Position numbers and translations under genes: made by a program
Assembly: GCA_031266315.1 (NCBI GenBank)
Contig: JAISBG010000855.1
Span: 1 to 5,761, forward strand
From: Planctomycetaceae bacterium
GTDB lineage: Bacteria; Planctomycetota; Planctomycetia; Pirellulales; Thermoguttaceae
DNA: 5,761 nt
Reading direction: 5' to 3'
Notes under the pieces: generated by a model
The model's input: the letters and a program-made list of their open reading frames with translations, nothing else
The model's database searches: none
What the model was told of the DNA's origin: nothing
Shown: positions 1 through 5,459 of the stretch, one piece after another
Layout: each line of letters starts with the position of its first letter
Position numbering within the stretch: the stretch's first letter is position 1

Positions 1-329
1 TATTGTTGCGATTATCAATTCCAATCCAAGAGACCTTACCATTCTTATTTTGTTCTATCGGGACAATTAAGTTGTCCAAGTTGAGTGGTAATTTGTCATG
101 ATGTGAAACGGAATATTGATTGTGTCCAAACAATGCTTTTATCTCTGCGCGAAACACCAACAATGCCGCTTAAACAGACAACAAACAAAACAATCCCGCT
201 GATAATTCCAAGCCAGAGATGAGTTTTGTACAAAATTCGTCGCCACAATCCATGATTCCGCGCACGGAACCAGAAACAAATTGCAACAACAATCAAAACG
301 ATACAGCAAAACAAAATGAAGTTTAACAT
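1..329 (-). pseudogene. PepSY-associated TM protein, frameshifted, 5' part only
   Basis: The gene starts at ATG 327-329 and runs off the left edge. Residues 1-22 form one hydrophobic segment. After a basic linker, a second begins at KTHLWLGIISGIVLFVV, which matches the first conserved helix of PepSY-associated transmembrane proteins (HLWLG then SG..YVFRDEI in the family). The first frame reads on to a stop at 96-98, but its last 24 or so residues do not resemble the family. In the next frame, from about 157, the sequence reads VFRAEIKALFGHNQYSV and stays open to base 1, restoring the family pattern. The shift lies at about 150-165; family spacing fits a 2-nt deletion slightly better than a 1-nt insertion. 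PepSY-TM proteins are inner-membrane proteins often found near TonB-dependent siderophore receptors and linked to iron-siderophore reduction; no such partner is visible here. No Shine-Dalgarno precedes the start. A sequencing or assembly indel is the main alternative to a true pseudogene. Confidence 0.75.
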
Positions 330-364
330 GGTTGAAAATTAAAAGTTAAAAGTGTTTTTTTGTA

Positions 365-479
365 TTTACCACAGAGGACACAGGGAACACAGAGAGGGAG
401 CAATTTTATGATTTTAAATTGAAAGGGCAAAATTAAATCATAAAAAAATCTCTGTGCTCTCTGTGTATTCTGTAGTAAA
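365..479. repeat. 115-bp long imperfect hairpin, MITE/REP-like
   Basis: The outer arms at 365-395 and 449-479 are each 31 nt and complementary at 26 of 31 positions. Each arm repeats the theme CACAGAG / ACACAG. An inner pair at 404-414 and 435-445 is perfectly complementary over 11 bp (TTTTATGATTT and its complement). About 20 nt of AT-rich sequence forms the loop. CACAGAG-type inverted repeats are, to my knowledge, widespread intergenic repeats in many bacterial genomes. The element lies between the lipoprotein stop and the PepSY start, so it could end or stabilise minus-strand transcripts. It carries no gene and has no evident target duplication. Confidence 0.75.
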
Positions 480-590
480 AATAAAATTGTTGCTCAGATT
501 ACTTATACTCAAACCGTTTTAAAATTCACGAAGCTGATTACGGAAACGCAACAACGTGAAGCGGTTACTCAAGGACGAAGCCTACCGCCC

Positions 591-606
591 ATACCGGCTA
601 CGGTAT
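591..606. other. Small hairpin spanning the lipoprotein stop codon
   Basis: ATACCG at 591-596 and CGGTAT at 601-606 are perfectly complementary and enclose the 4-nt GCTA. On the coding strand the TAG stop (598-600) lies in this loop. No T-run follows on the minus strand, so this is not a canonical intrinsic terminator. The rest of the gap down to about 480 shows nothing I can name. Confidence 0.4.
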
Positions 607-1038
607 ATCGCTTGTCAAATCGAATTGAAACACGTTAGGCGATTTTTTTGTTGCGGTAACAATTTCTTTTGATTCAACACCGTATCGACGCGGAAGAATA
701 CTTCGGGTTTGGATTCTAATGGTTCTGTCTTTCGACGGCTTATTTGTTTCATTCCGAGTACTGGGAATTTTTTCAATGGAACGAAATTGGACGGAATACG
801 TTTGATCCGGTATCAGACCTTTTTCAGCGGATAACGAAAATTTACCGTTTTTAATTAACGAACCAGTTGCGACCATCGGAGTTGATCCCTCAATGGACAA
901 AAATAAAATATCGCCTTGTTCAAGAGGTTTTCCGTCAAAGATTACTTCGCCGCGAACAGGAACACGTCCCTGCAGATTGCTGTTGCTACAACCGATAACG
1001 ATTGGTAACAATAAAAGTGTAAAAACTAAATATCTCAT
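598..1038 (-). CDS. Small envelope lipoprotein, transthyretin/carboxypeptidase-regulatory-like
   Basis: The product has 146 residues. It begins with MRYLVFTLLLLPIVIGC: one basic residue, a hydrophobic stretch and a lipobox V-I-G-C with Cys17 as the lipidated residue, leaving a mature protein of about 130 residues. From about residue 27 it reads VPVRGEVIFDGKPLEQGDI, the usual opening of the small planctomycete lipoproteins with a carboxypeptidase-regulatory or transthyretin-like beta-sandwich. The C-terminal half is basic and serine/threonine-rich and is not diagnostic. Such proteins typically follow DUF1559 genes, and here the start lies 15 bp after the DUF1559 stop on the same strand, so the two are probably co-transcribed. 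No Shine-Dalgarno precedes the ATG, so translational coupling or leader-independent initiation is likely. The molecular function of the family is unknown. The lipoprotein call is firm, the fold call moderately so. Confidence 0.85.
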   Translation of the reverse strand: MRYLVFTLLLLPIVIGCSNSNLQGRVPVRGEVIFDGKPLEQGDILFLSIEGSTPMVATGSLIKNGKFSLSAEKGLIPDQTYSVQFRSIEKIPSTRNETNKPSKDRTIRIQTRSILPRRYGVESKEIVTATKKSPNVFQFDLTSDIP

Positions 1039-1053
1039 ATTTGAAAAATGGAG

Positions 1054-2058
1054 TTAATGTAACGATTCAATTTCACTACCGTTGGTGGAACCAACAGCAC
1101 GCCAGATTGCCAAATTGATTTGGTCTTGAACAAACCGAACAGATCCATCCGCAAGTCCCGCATTAACACCGCCGACATGCCAACTTCGCGCTGAAAATCT
1201 TGTGTAACGACCAGTGCCGTCACTCGTAGATGTATTCACTAAAGTCAAAGGATGTCTATCCTGTAATGCTGAATCAGCCTCAATGTAAGATGTATCAGGA
1301 TACGTTGTATTAGGCACCTGATTTGTAGTAAAATGACAGAAGTCTCCCCACCAGATACCACCGCGGCAATCACCATAACCGCTAGCAGTAGCTGAAACTC
1401 CTTGAATCGTCTCTGATATGGCAATTGTGTTAGATGTTCCGTCAATAATATCTTCAAATCTTGTTGTAAGCGGATAAGCAAGACTATGGGGAGAAAAACC
1501 AGGTGGATAGCAACTGCCAGTAAACATAGCGCGATATTGTGATTCTCTGCCATAAACAACTCCATCAATCAAACAGTTTTCAGGATGATCATTGTCAAGA
1601 TATAGCAAATAGACCCCTTCACGCCCCATACAAACAACATAATTATGTCCTCGATCCTCAGGGAAACCACTAATAGATTTATTATTGTTTCCGTCCGAAG
1701 GACAAGTGTAGGTAGGAATTACCAAGTCTTTCAATAATTGTAAATTGGTTCCATCCCAGTAGACTTCATCCCATTTATACTCTACGGCGATTTGATTTTT
1801 TTCAATGAAGGGTAATACCTGCATAGCCCAGGTTCCATACCAATCATCACGAGCACCCCATGGGAAGAATTGTTGAGTATCATGATAATTGTGCATTGCC
1901 AGCACAATTTGTTTCTGATTATTCGTACATTGCATTCTCCGCGCCGCTTCGCGTGCCGCCTGGATGGCGGGTAACAGTAATGCGATTAACACACCAATAA
2001 TCGCAATGACTACAAGAAGTTCTACTAAAGTGAATTCGCGAAAAACTCGAATCTTCAT
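1054..2058 (-). CDS. DUF1559 protein with prepilin-type N-terminus and H-X9-DG motif
   Basis: The product has 334 residues, normal for the family. Residues 9-31 ([20 protein letters not shown] and on) are the pseudopilin helix, with the conserved Glu at mature position 5 (Glu13), followed by [14 protein letters not shown]. Later family landmarks are FPWGA (65-69), VLPFIE (81-86), YTCPSDG (117-123), DGTSNTI (206-212) and the C-terminal H-X9-DG motif (His294, Asp304-Gly305, then SVRFV). It is probably exported and anchored or assembled like a type II secretion pseudopilin; the role of the family is unknown and planctomycetes carry dozens of copies. The residue before the expected cleavage point is Glu8 (GAA) instead of the usual Gly, so prepilin peptidase processing is doubtful. 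The ATG is supported by AAGGAG seven bases upstream. It is the first gene of a likely two-gene unit with the lipoprotein gene. Confidence 0.95.
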   Translation of the reverse strand: MKIRVFREFTLVELLVVIAIIGVLIALLLPAIQAAREAARRMQCTNNQKQIVLAMHNYHDTQQFFPWGARDDWYGTWAMQVLPFIEKNQIAVEYKWDEVYWDGTNLQLLKDLVIPTYTCPSDGNNNKSISGFPEDRGHNYVVCMGREGVYLLYLDNDHPENCLIDGVVYGRESQYRAMFTGSCYPPGFSPHSLAYPLTTRFEDIIDGTSNTIAISETIQGVSATASGYGDCRGGIWWGDFCHFTTNQVPNTTYPDTSYIEADSALQDRHPLTLVNTSTSDGTGRYTRFSARSWHVGGVNAGLADGSVRFVQDQINLAIWRAVGSTNGSEIESLH

Positions 2059-2065
2059 GATTTTT

Positions 2066-2071
2066 CTCCTT
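2066..2071 (-). promoter_or_regulatory. Shine-Dalgarno site of the DUF1559 gene
   Basis: AAGGAG on the minus strand lies 7 nt before the ATG at 2056-2058. It fixes the start codon and is notable because neither of the other two well-defined starts (1038, 5068) has a recognisable Shine-Dalgarno. Confidence 0.8.
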
Positions 2072-2107
2072 AAATAAAGGAATTTTTAGAAACTTACAGA
2101 TTACGTA

Positions 2108-2138
2108 CATATAATCTGCTTTGGTTGTAAAATGCCAA
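2108..2138 (-). promoter_or_regulatory. Candidate sigma-70-like promoter for the DUF1559-lipoprotein unit
   Basis: On the minus strand TTGGCA (2133-2138, five of six matches to TTGACA) is followed after 16 nt by GATTAT (2111-2116), or after 19 nt by TATATG (2108-2113). Each -10 candidate matches four of six consensus positions. Transcription would start around 2100, giving a leader of about 40 nt. The -10 area lies inside a 7-bp inverted repeat (CAGATTA at 2097-2103 and TAATCTG at 2112-2118), a possible operator. Both boxes are weak and planctomycete promoters are poorly defined. Confidence 0.3.
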
Positions 2139-2259
2139 GCCGAGAAACGGCAACAGAATATCGCTCTGAGATCAGGAGCGACACGTTATTATGGTCAGGT
2201 TTATTCCCACCGACAAAAGTGGTGCATCACATGTTAAAATGTAACGCTGAATTATACCC

Positions 2260-2314
2260 GTGAAATCACACGCGACGCTCCCTTGACGGGAGCCACGTAA
2301 CATTGTGATTTCAC
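2260..2314. repeat. Nested hairpin, 10-bp outer and 6-bp inner stems
   Basis: GTGAAATCAC (2260-2269) pairs perfectly with GTGATTTCAC (2305-2314). Inside, ACG (2270-2272) can pair with CGT (2296-2298), and GCTCCC (2277-2282) pairs perfectly with GGGAGC (2288-2293) around a 5-nt loop. Its function is unknown. It is probably an intergenic repeat or an RNA structure in the 3' region of the VWA transcript. Confidence 0.7.
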
Positions 2315-2315
2315 A

Positions 2316-2359
2316 GTAATTTTCTACCCGGAAAATCCGGTTGTCATGTAGAAAATTAC
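2316..2359. repeat. Nested hairpin, 12-bp outer and 4-bp inner stems
   Basis: GTAATTTTCTAC (2316-2327) pairs perfectly with GTAGAAAATTAC (2348-2359). Inside, CCGG (2328-2331) and CCGG (2337-2340) flank AAAAT. It starts one base after the preceding nested hairpin and has the same layout, a long AT-rich outer stem with a short GC-rich inner stem. This suggests two members of one structural class. Confidence 0.7.
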
Positions 2360-2430
2360 AGTTTGCCATCGTTAATCTGATTCATTGTCGGCTAACGCCG
2401 ACACGACCTTTCAGCGAAAGGTTGTCCACC
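2359..2430 (-). repeat. Dispersed two-hairpin repeat, copy A (REP-like unit at 2398-2430)
   Basis: Read on the minus strand, this 72-nt stretch aligns with 5460-5533 on the plus strand with one 2-nt indel and about 15 to 18 substitutions. The six substitutions before the second loop are all transitions. It opens with the head GGTGG, then a 10-bp stem with one imperfect pair (ACAACCTTTC against GAAAGGTCGT) around a GCT loop, then a second hairpin GTCGGC / GCCGAC (2386-2403), then a conserved tail ending GGCAA. It begins 35 bp past the VWA stop, so it would lie in the 3' end of that transcript. A further half-unit (GGCAGGCAACC, minus 2450-2460) lies between the stop and this copy. Confidence 0.8.
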
Positions 2431-2464
2431 TATTGATGGTACACTTTATGGTTGCCTGCCTTAT

Positions 2465-5068
2465 CTAACGAAAATTTAAGTCGATTCGCCGTAACAGAAC
2501 ATCCAGAACAAATAATCCTGCCGCAATCGTTAGCAAATAAGACCAAAGCGGAGTGGCACGCCATGCAGTGCGAGTTGGGTCGGGTTGGAAAAGTTCTTCG
2601 GGTTGAGGATTAAATAGTCCGCCAGTCGATTCCGCAAGACGTTGTAACAAGTCATTGTTTGTCGGTTTCAACCGTAATTCTTCAGGATAACCCGTCATCA
2701 CTCCACGCGATTGATTCAAAATATTCTTTTCACCGGATTTCAGAACCGTCTGGAAATGATAACCGCCTTGATGATTCGTTTTTCCCAAATCAATATCAAT
2801 ATCCGCTTCATAACGTCCCGGCGCAGTTTGTTGCAACGTTATTTCCTCTTTGCTCAGATCAGGGCGAATCACAGTGGTTTGACCGGTTGCCTCGTTAATA
2901 TAACGGTATTTTTCCTCGTCCGTAACATCTAACGTCAAATGGATATTGCCGGAATTTTGTTGAATTTCGATTCTGGAACCGCGTTGATCGGATTGACGCA
3001 TGATTTGCCGGACAACTTGCGCCCAAAACTTTGAATAGCCCGCCCAAGTCAGCCATTCCGCACCCCAACGGCTTTTGGCGTCGGAACTGAACGCCGCCGA
3101 CATGCCCAATCCGTAACGCCACCAAATTAATAACGGATCACCGGTTCCGGTTTCGTTTTGTGTTGCCAAAATAAATTGACTGGTCGGTTTCGCACGTGTT
3201 ACAACATAACCGAGTAACGGCGGAGCGGTTTCAATATCAATATTTGCCAGCACTTCTGTGGGTGTTATGATTACAGGAACAAACGGCATTTCGTGAATAG
3301 CGGATTTACCGGCGGTAATCGTTTCTTTCGCAAAGATTTGCGGAATTGCTTTCGGGTCATTACAGGAATAATGTCGTCCTTTGCCGTTTTCGGCAATCAT
3401 TTTGAGCAATTCATTATCCGCATCGCCGACTCCAACCGTTGAAACCGTAATCTGATCGTTGACCATTTGCCGGACAATTCCGTCGTAATCGCCCGGGGAA
3501 CTATGTCCGTCGGTCAACAGAATAACGTGCTTTAATTTCGCCGAAGTCCGCCGGAGTTGTTCGTGAGCGTCGATTAAACCGGAATAAATATTTGTTCCGC
3601 CGGCGGCTTCAATTGTGGAAATCGCGGAATTGATTGTACCGGTGGAAACCGCGCTTTGCATTGCACAAACAACGTAACTTTCATGGTCAAACGCGATAAC
3701 AGTTACAAAGTCGCGAGGAGCAAGGAGTTCGACGGCGGCTTTGGCGGCATCTTTGGCAAGTTCCATTTTCTGACCGCCCATCGACCCCGAACGGTCAATC
3801 ACAAGACTTATCGCAAGAGAAGGTTTTTCCTTTTCTTTTTCAAAATCACACCGCACCGGCAAAATTTCTTCAACCGGTGTTTTGTAATAACCGCCAAGCC
3901 CGAATGATTGTTCCCCGCCGAGCATCATCAAACCGCCGCCCAAATCCGTGAGATAAGTTCGCAACAAATTCATTTGGTCAACGGTCAGCGAAGTTGCCGG
4001 AACATTCGACAAAATAACCGCGTCGAACTGATCCAATTCTTCGAGCGTTTGCGGAACACCTTCCGGCGGTCGGACTTCCGCCGTAATATCCTGCTCCCGC
4101 AACGCCGATGCCAAATCACGAATCGTTTTCGGTTCACTGTCGATAAGCAAAACACGCGGTTTGCCGCCCGTAAACAACAAACCGGACGCCTGATTATTGT
4201 CCAGAATCGTATCGCCGCCGGCAACATTCACGGCAACAGAAAATTTGTGTTGACGTTGATCGTCCGCCGATTGCCGGAACCGAAAAATGTTTTCACCGAT
4301 TTTGAGCGGCTTTGTTTCCTCAACAACTTTGAAAGAATCTTTGTACAGTGTAATCGTCCCGTCGGTGTTGTGATTACTTTGAATCACAATATCAAGGTAA
4401 AACGGTTCGCCTTGCCGGATTTGAGCGGGCAATTTAATCGCGGCGAGTTGAACTTCGGGTTCGGCGGAGGCGGGAAGCGGCACCGTCGAAATCGCCACTC
4501 CGCCCCGAATTGCCGCCGTTAAAATATCGCCGTCCGTCTCATTGCCGTCGCTCAAAATAACAAGATGAGGCACATAACGCGGCGGAATCAACGCCAACGC
4601 CGGTTCCATTGCCGCCGCAATATTGGTCTTATTCGTATTCGTGTTCGTTGAATCGGACGCGGCAACTTCTTTGGGGACGGAAGAATCAGAAGAAAAGGAA
4701 AAAGGAAAAGAATTCGGTTCAATATTTTGGATTTGCGGACTTGCGGCGAATGTTACCACGCGGATTGGTGTTTTCCCTGCAATTTTCTGAGCCGCTTCGA
4801 GAAATTGTTGTGCTTTTTCGTTGGCGGCGGAATCGATACTCCGGCTTTGGTCAAGCAGAAAAACGATCATTTTTTCGTGTGTCGGCGATAAAAGCGTTAG
4901 TCCGGCAAGAGCAAACACAATCAGCAACAGAATGACAAACCGAATAGCCAATGAAAAATAACGTTGCCGTTTTGAAAAATCCGTCAACGAATAACGGAAA
5001 CCCCAAAGGAGAACCACAATAAAAATTAAACCGGCAAGATATTGCGGATGAATAAATTCAATAGACAT
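2465..5068 (-). CDS. Membrane-anchored double-VWA / glutamine-amidotransferase-like protein
   Basis: The product has 867 residues. Two N-terminal membrane helices (about 11-25 and 40-60) precede a first von Willebrand A domain (about 67-200) with MIDAS residues DQSRS (Asp73, Ser75, Ser77), Thr148 in TNI and Asp174 in SDG. A beta-rich segment (about 205-300) follows. Next is a class I glutamine-amidotransferase/ThuA-like domain (about 303-405, KPRVLLID to LGGGLMMLGGEQSFGLGGY) with no obvious catalytic Cys. A second VWA domain (about 417-585) carries DRSGS (Asp425, Ser427, Ser429), Thr492 in GGTNI and Asp520 in LLTDG. A C-terminal extracytoplasmic region and a last helix (about 841-859) complete it. 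The layout implies a large periplasmic-side body. Such proteins are common in planctomycetes, often near MoxR ATPase/DUF58 genes, but no such neighbour is in view. The first VWA domain has an extra Ser/Thr/Asn-rich insert at about 121-147. The ATG lacks a Shine-Dalgarno; MSIEFIHPQYLAGL is a typical start for BatA-like proteins. The cellular role is unknown. Confidence 0.93.
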   Translation of the reverse strand: MSIEFIHPQYLAGLIFIVVLLWGFRYSLTDFSKRQRYFSLAIRFVILLLIVFALAGLTLLSPTHEKMIVFLLDQSRSIDSAANEKAQQFLEAAQKIAGKTPIRVVTFAASPQIQNIEPNSFPFSFSSDSSVPKEVAASDSTNTNTNKTNIAAAMEPALALIPPRYVPHLVILSDGNETDGDILTAAIRGGVAISTVPLPASAEPEVQLAAIKLPAQIRQGEPFYLDIVIQSNHNTDGTITLYKDSFKVVEETKPLKIGENIFRFRQSADDQRQHKFSVAVNVAGGDTILDNNQASGLLFTGGKPRVLLIDSEPKTIRDLASALREQDITAEVRPPEGVPQTLEELDQFDAVILSNVPATSLTVDQMNLLRTYLTDLGGGLMMLGGEQSFGLGGYYKTPVEEILPVRCDFEKEKEKPSLAISLVIDRSGSMGGQKMELAKDAAKAAVELLAPRDFVTVIAFDHESYVVCAMQSAVSTGTINSAISTIEAAGGTNIYSGLIDAHEQLRRTSAKLKHVILLTDGHSSPGDYDGIVRQMVNDQITVSTVGVGDADNELLKMIAENGKGRHYSCNDPKAIPQIFAKETITAGKSAIHEMPFVPVIITPTEVLANIDIETAPPLLGYVVTRAKPTSQFILATQNETGTGDPLLIWWRYGLGMSAAFSSDAKSRWGAEWLTWAGYSKFWAQVVRQIMRQSDQRGSRIEIQQNSGNIHLTLDVTDEEKYRYINEATGQTTVIRPDLSKEEITLQQTAPGRYEADIDIDLGKTNHQGGYHFQTVLKSGEKNILNQSRGVMTGYPEELRLKPTNNDLLQRLAESTGGLFNPQPEELFQPDPTRTAWRATPLWSYLLTIAAGLFVLDVLLRRIDLNFR

Positions 5069-5077
5069 ATTTTTTTT

Positions 5078-5112
5078 AGTGGAGAGTGGAGAGTTGATAG
5101 TGGAGAGTGTCG
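5078..5112. repeat. Heptanucleotide tandem repeats
   Basis: There are five consecutive 7-nt units: AGTGGAG, AGTGGAG, AGTTGAT, AGTGGAG, AGTGTCG. Three are identical and two diverged. They resemble the short tandemly repeated heptamers (STRR) first described in cyanobacteria. The array ends 9 bp before the VWA start codon, exactly where a ribosome-binding site would sit, so copy number could affect its expression. Confidence 0.7.
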
Positions 5113-5143
5113 CAAGCGGATTTTTTGTGTGTTGGTAAAAGAA

Positions 5144-5155
5144 GGTGGACGATCC
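5144..5155 (+). repeat. REP-like half-unit
   Basis: GGTGGACGATCC matches the head and 5' stem of the full unit that starts 9 bp later at 5165, but the GCT loop and the complementary 3' stem are missing. It is probably a truncated copy. Confidence 0.5.
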
Positions 5156-5164
5156 GTTCTGGAA

Positions 5165-5198
5165 GGTGGGCGATCCGCCCGCTGGGCGGTCGCGCCGG
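5165..5198 (+). repeat. REP-like unit, copy 1 (left half of inverted pair)
   Basis: Head GGTGG (5165-5169); stem GCGA, a single bulged T, then CCGCCC (5170-5180); triloop GCT (5181-5183); complementary GGGCGG then TCGC (5184-5193); tail GCCGG. It has the same parts and spacing as the copies at 2398-2430, 5302-5335 and 5460-5492. Confidence 0.75.
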
Positions 5199-5301
5199 TT
5201 GAGTTTTCATTGATTCCAACAGGCAATGCCTCTTCTTTGTGTGTTGTTTCGATAGAAAATAGGATAGGAAGGCAATCCGATTGGAATCAGTTAATACTCA
5301 A

Positions 5302-5335
5302 CCGGCGCAACCGCCCAGCGGGCGGATTGCCCATC
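5302..5335 (-). repeat. REP-like unit, copy 2 (right half of inverted pair)
   Basis: Read on the minus strand: head GATGG, stem GCAA, bulged T, CCGCCC, loop GCT, GGGCGG then TTGC, tail GCCGG. Compared with copy 1, the third stem pair is A-T instead of G-C on both sides, a compensatory double change that keeps the stem. Confidence 0.75.
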
Positions 5336-5381
5336 TTATATTATTTATCTCAATAAAAAATTTACAATCTTACTGGGCTTA

Positions 5382-5423
5382 GGTACGAGTCCTCTGTTTC
5401 TGGGTACGAGTCCTCTGGTTCTG
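5382..5423. repeat. 21-bp tandem direct repeat, two copies
   Basis: The units at 5382-5402 and 5403-5423 start GGTACGAGTCCTCTG and differ at a single base (T5397 against G5418). Two adjacent copies without spacers do not make a CRISPR array. The second copy runs directly into the GTAGGCAA half-units. Confidence 0.85.
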
Positions 5424-5424
5424 A

Positions 5425-5449
5425 GTAGGCAATTATCAGGTAGGCAATC
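5425..5449 (+). repeat. Two REP-like head motifs in a row
   Basis: GTAGGCAAT occurs at 5425-5433 and 5440-5448, and the same head opens the full copy at 5460. Neither has the GCT loop or a complementary 3' stem, so they are heads or half-units only. Spacings between successive heads are 15 and 21 nt. Confidence 0.55.
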
Positions 5450-5459
5450 TTTTTTCAGT

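Larger units (their letters stand above)
2059..2464. other. 406-bp gene-free region packed with hairpins
   Basis: The gap lies between the end of the VWA gene and the start of the DUF1559 gene and has no credible reading frame. Near the DUF1559 start it holds the Shine-Dalgarno and a candidate promoter. From about 2139 to 2430 it is a run of separate inverted repeats: weak ones at 2139-2151 (GCCG/CGGC), 2161-2181 (TCGCTC/GAGCGA) and 2207-2222 (CCAC/GTGG), then the strong ones listed separately at 2260-2314, 2316-2359, 2386-2403 and 2403-2425. No T-run follows any of them, so canonical intrinsic terminators are not evident. Confidence 0.7.
5163..5337. repeat. REPIN-like inverted repeat, 57-bp arms
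   Basis: The arms at 5163-5219 and 5281-5337 are the same length and complementary at 51 of 57 positions without gaps, separated by 61 nt. Each arm contains one full REP-like unit (5165-5198 plus, 5302-5335 minus), so the whole is two units facing each other, as in REPIN/BIME elements. The loop contains another half-unit (GGAAGGCAATCC, 5267-5278). In single-stranded form the whole 175 bp could fold into one long hairpin with branching sub-stems. No coding capacity and no clear target-site duplication were seen. Confidence 0.85.

Noticed and set aside
150..165. Programmed ribosomal frameshift in the PepSY gene
   Set aside because: There is no slippery heptamer, rare-codon or stop context, or downstream pseudoknot at the junction, and the family is not known to use frameshifting. 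A mutation or sequence error is simpler.
2386..2425. Rho-independent terminator of the VWA gene
   Set aside because: The stems are strong, but no T-run follows on the minus strand, and the same hairpin pair recurs at 5465-5505 where no plus-strand gene ends. A dispersed repeat fits better.
3908..4522. A 204-codon open frame on the plus strand
   Set aside because: It is exactly antisense to the middle of the well-supported VWA gene, and its product is Arg/Asn/Phe-rich with no recognisable domain. It is a shadow of coding bias.
5042..5356. A 104-codon plus-strand open frame over the VWA start and the inverted repeat
   Set aside because: It overlaps the VWA N-terminus on the other strand and otherwise reads through heptamers and REP-like units. 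The GGRS repeats come from repeated DNA.
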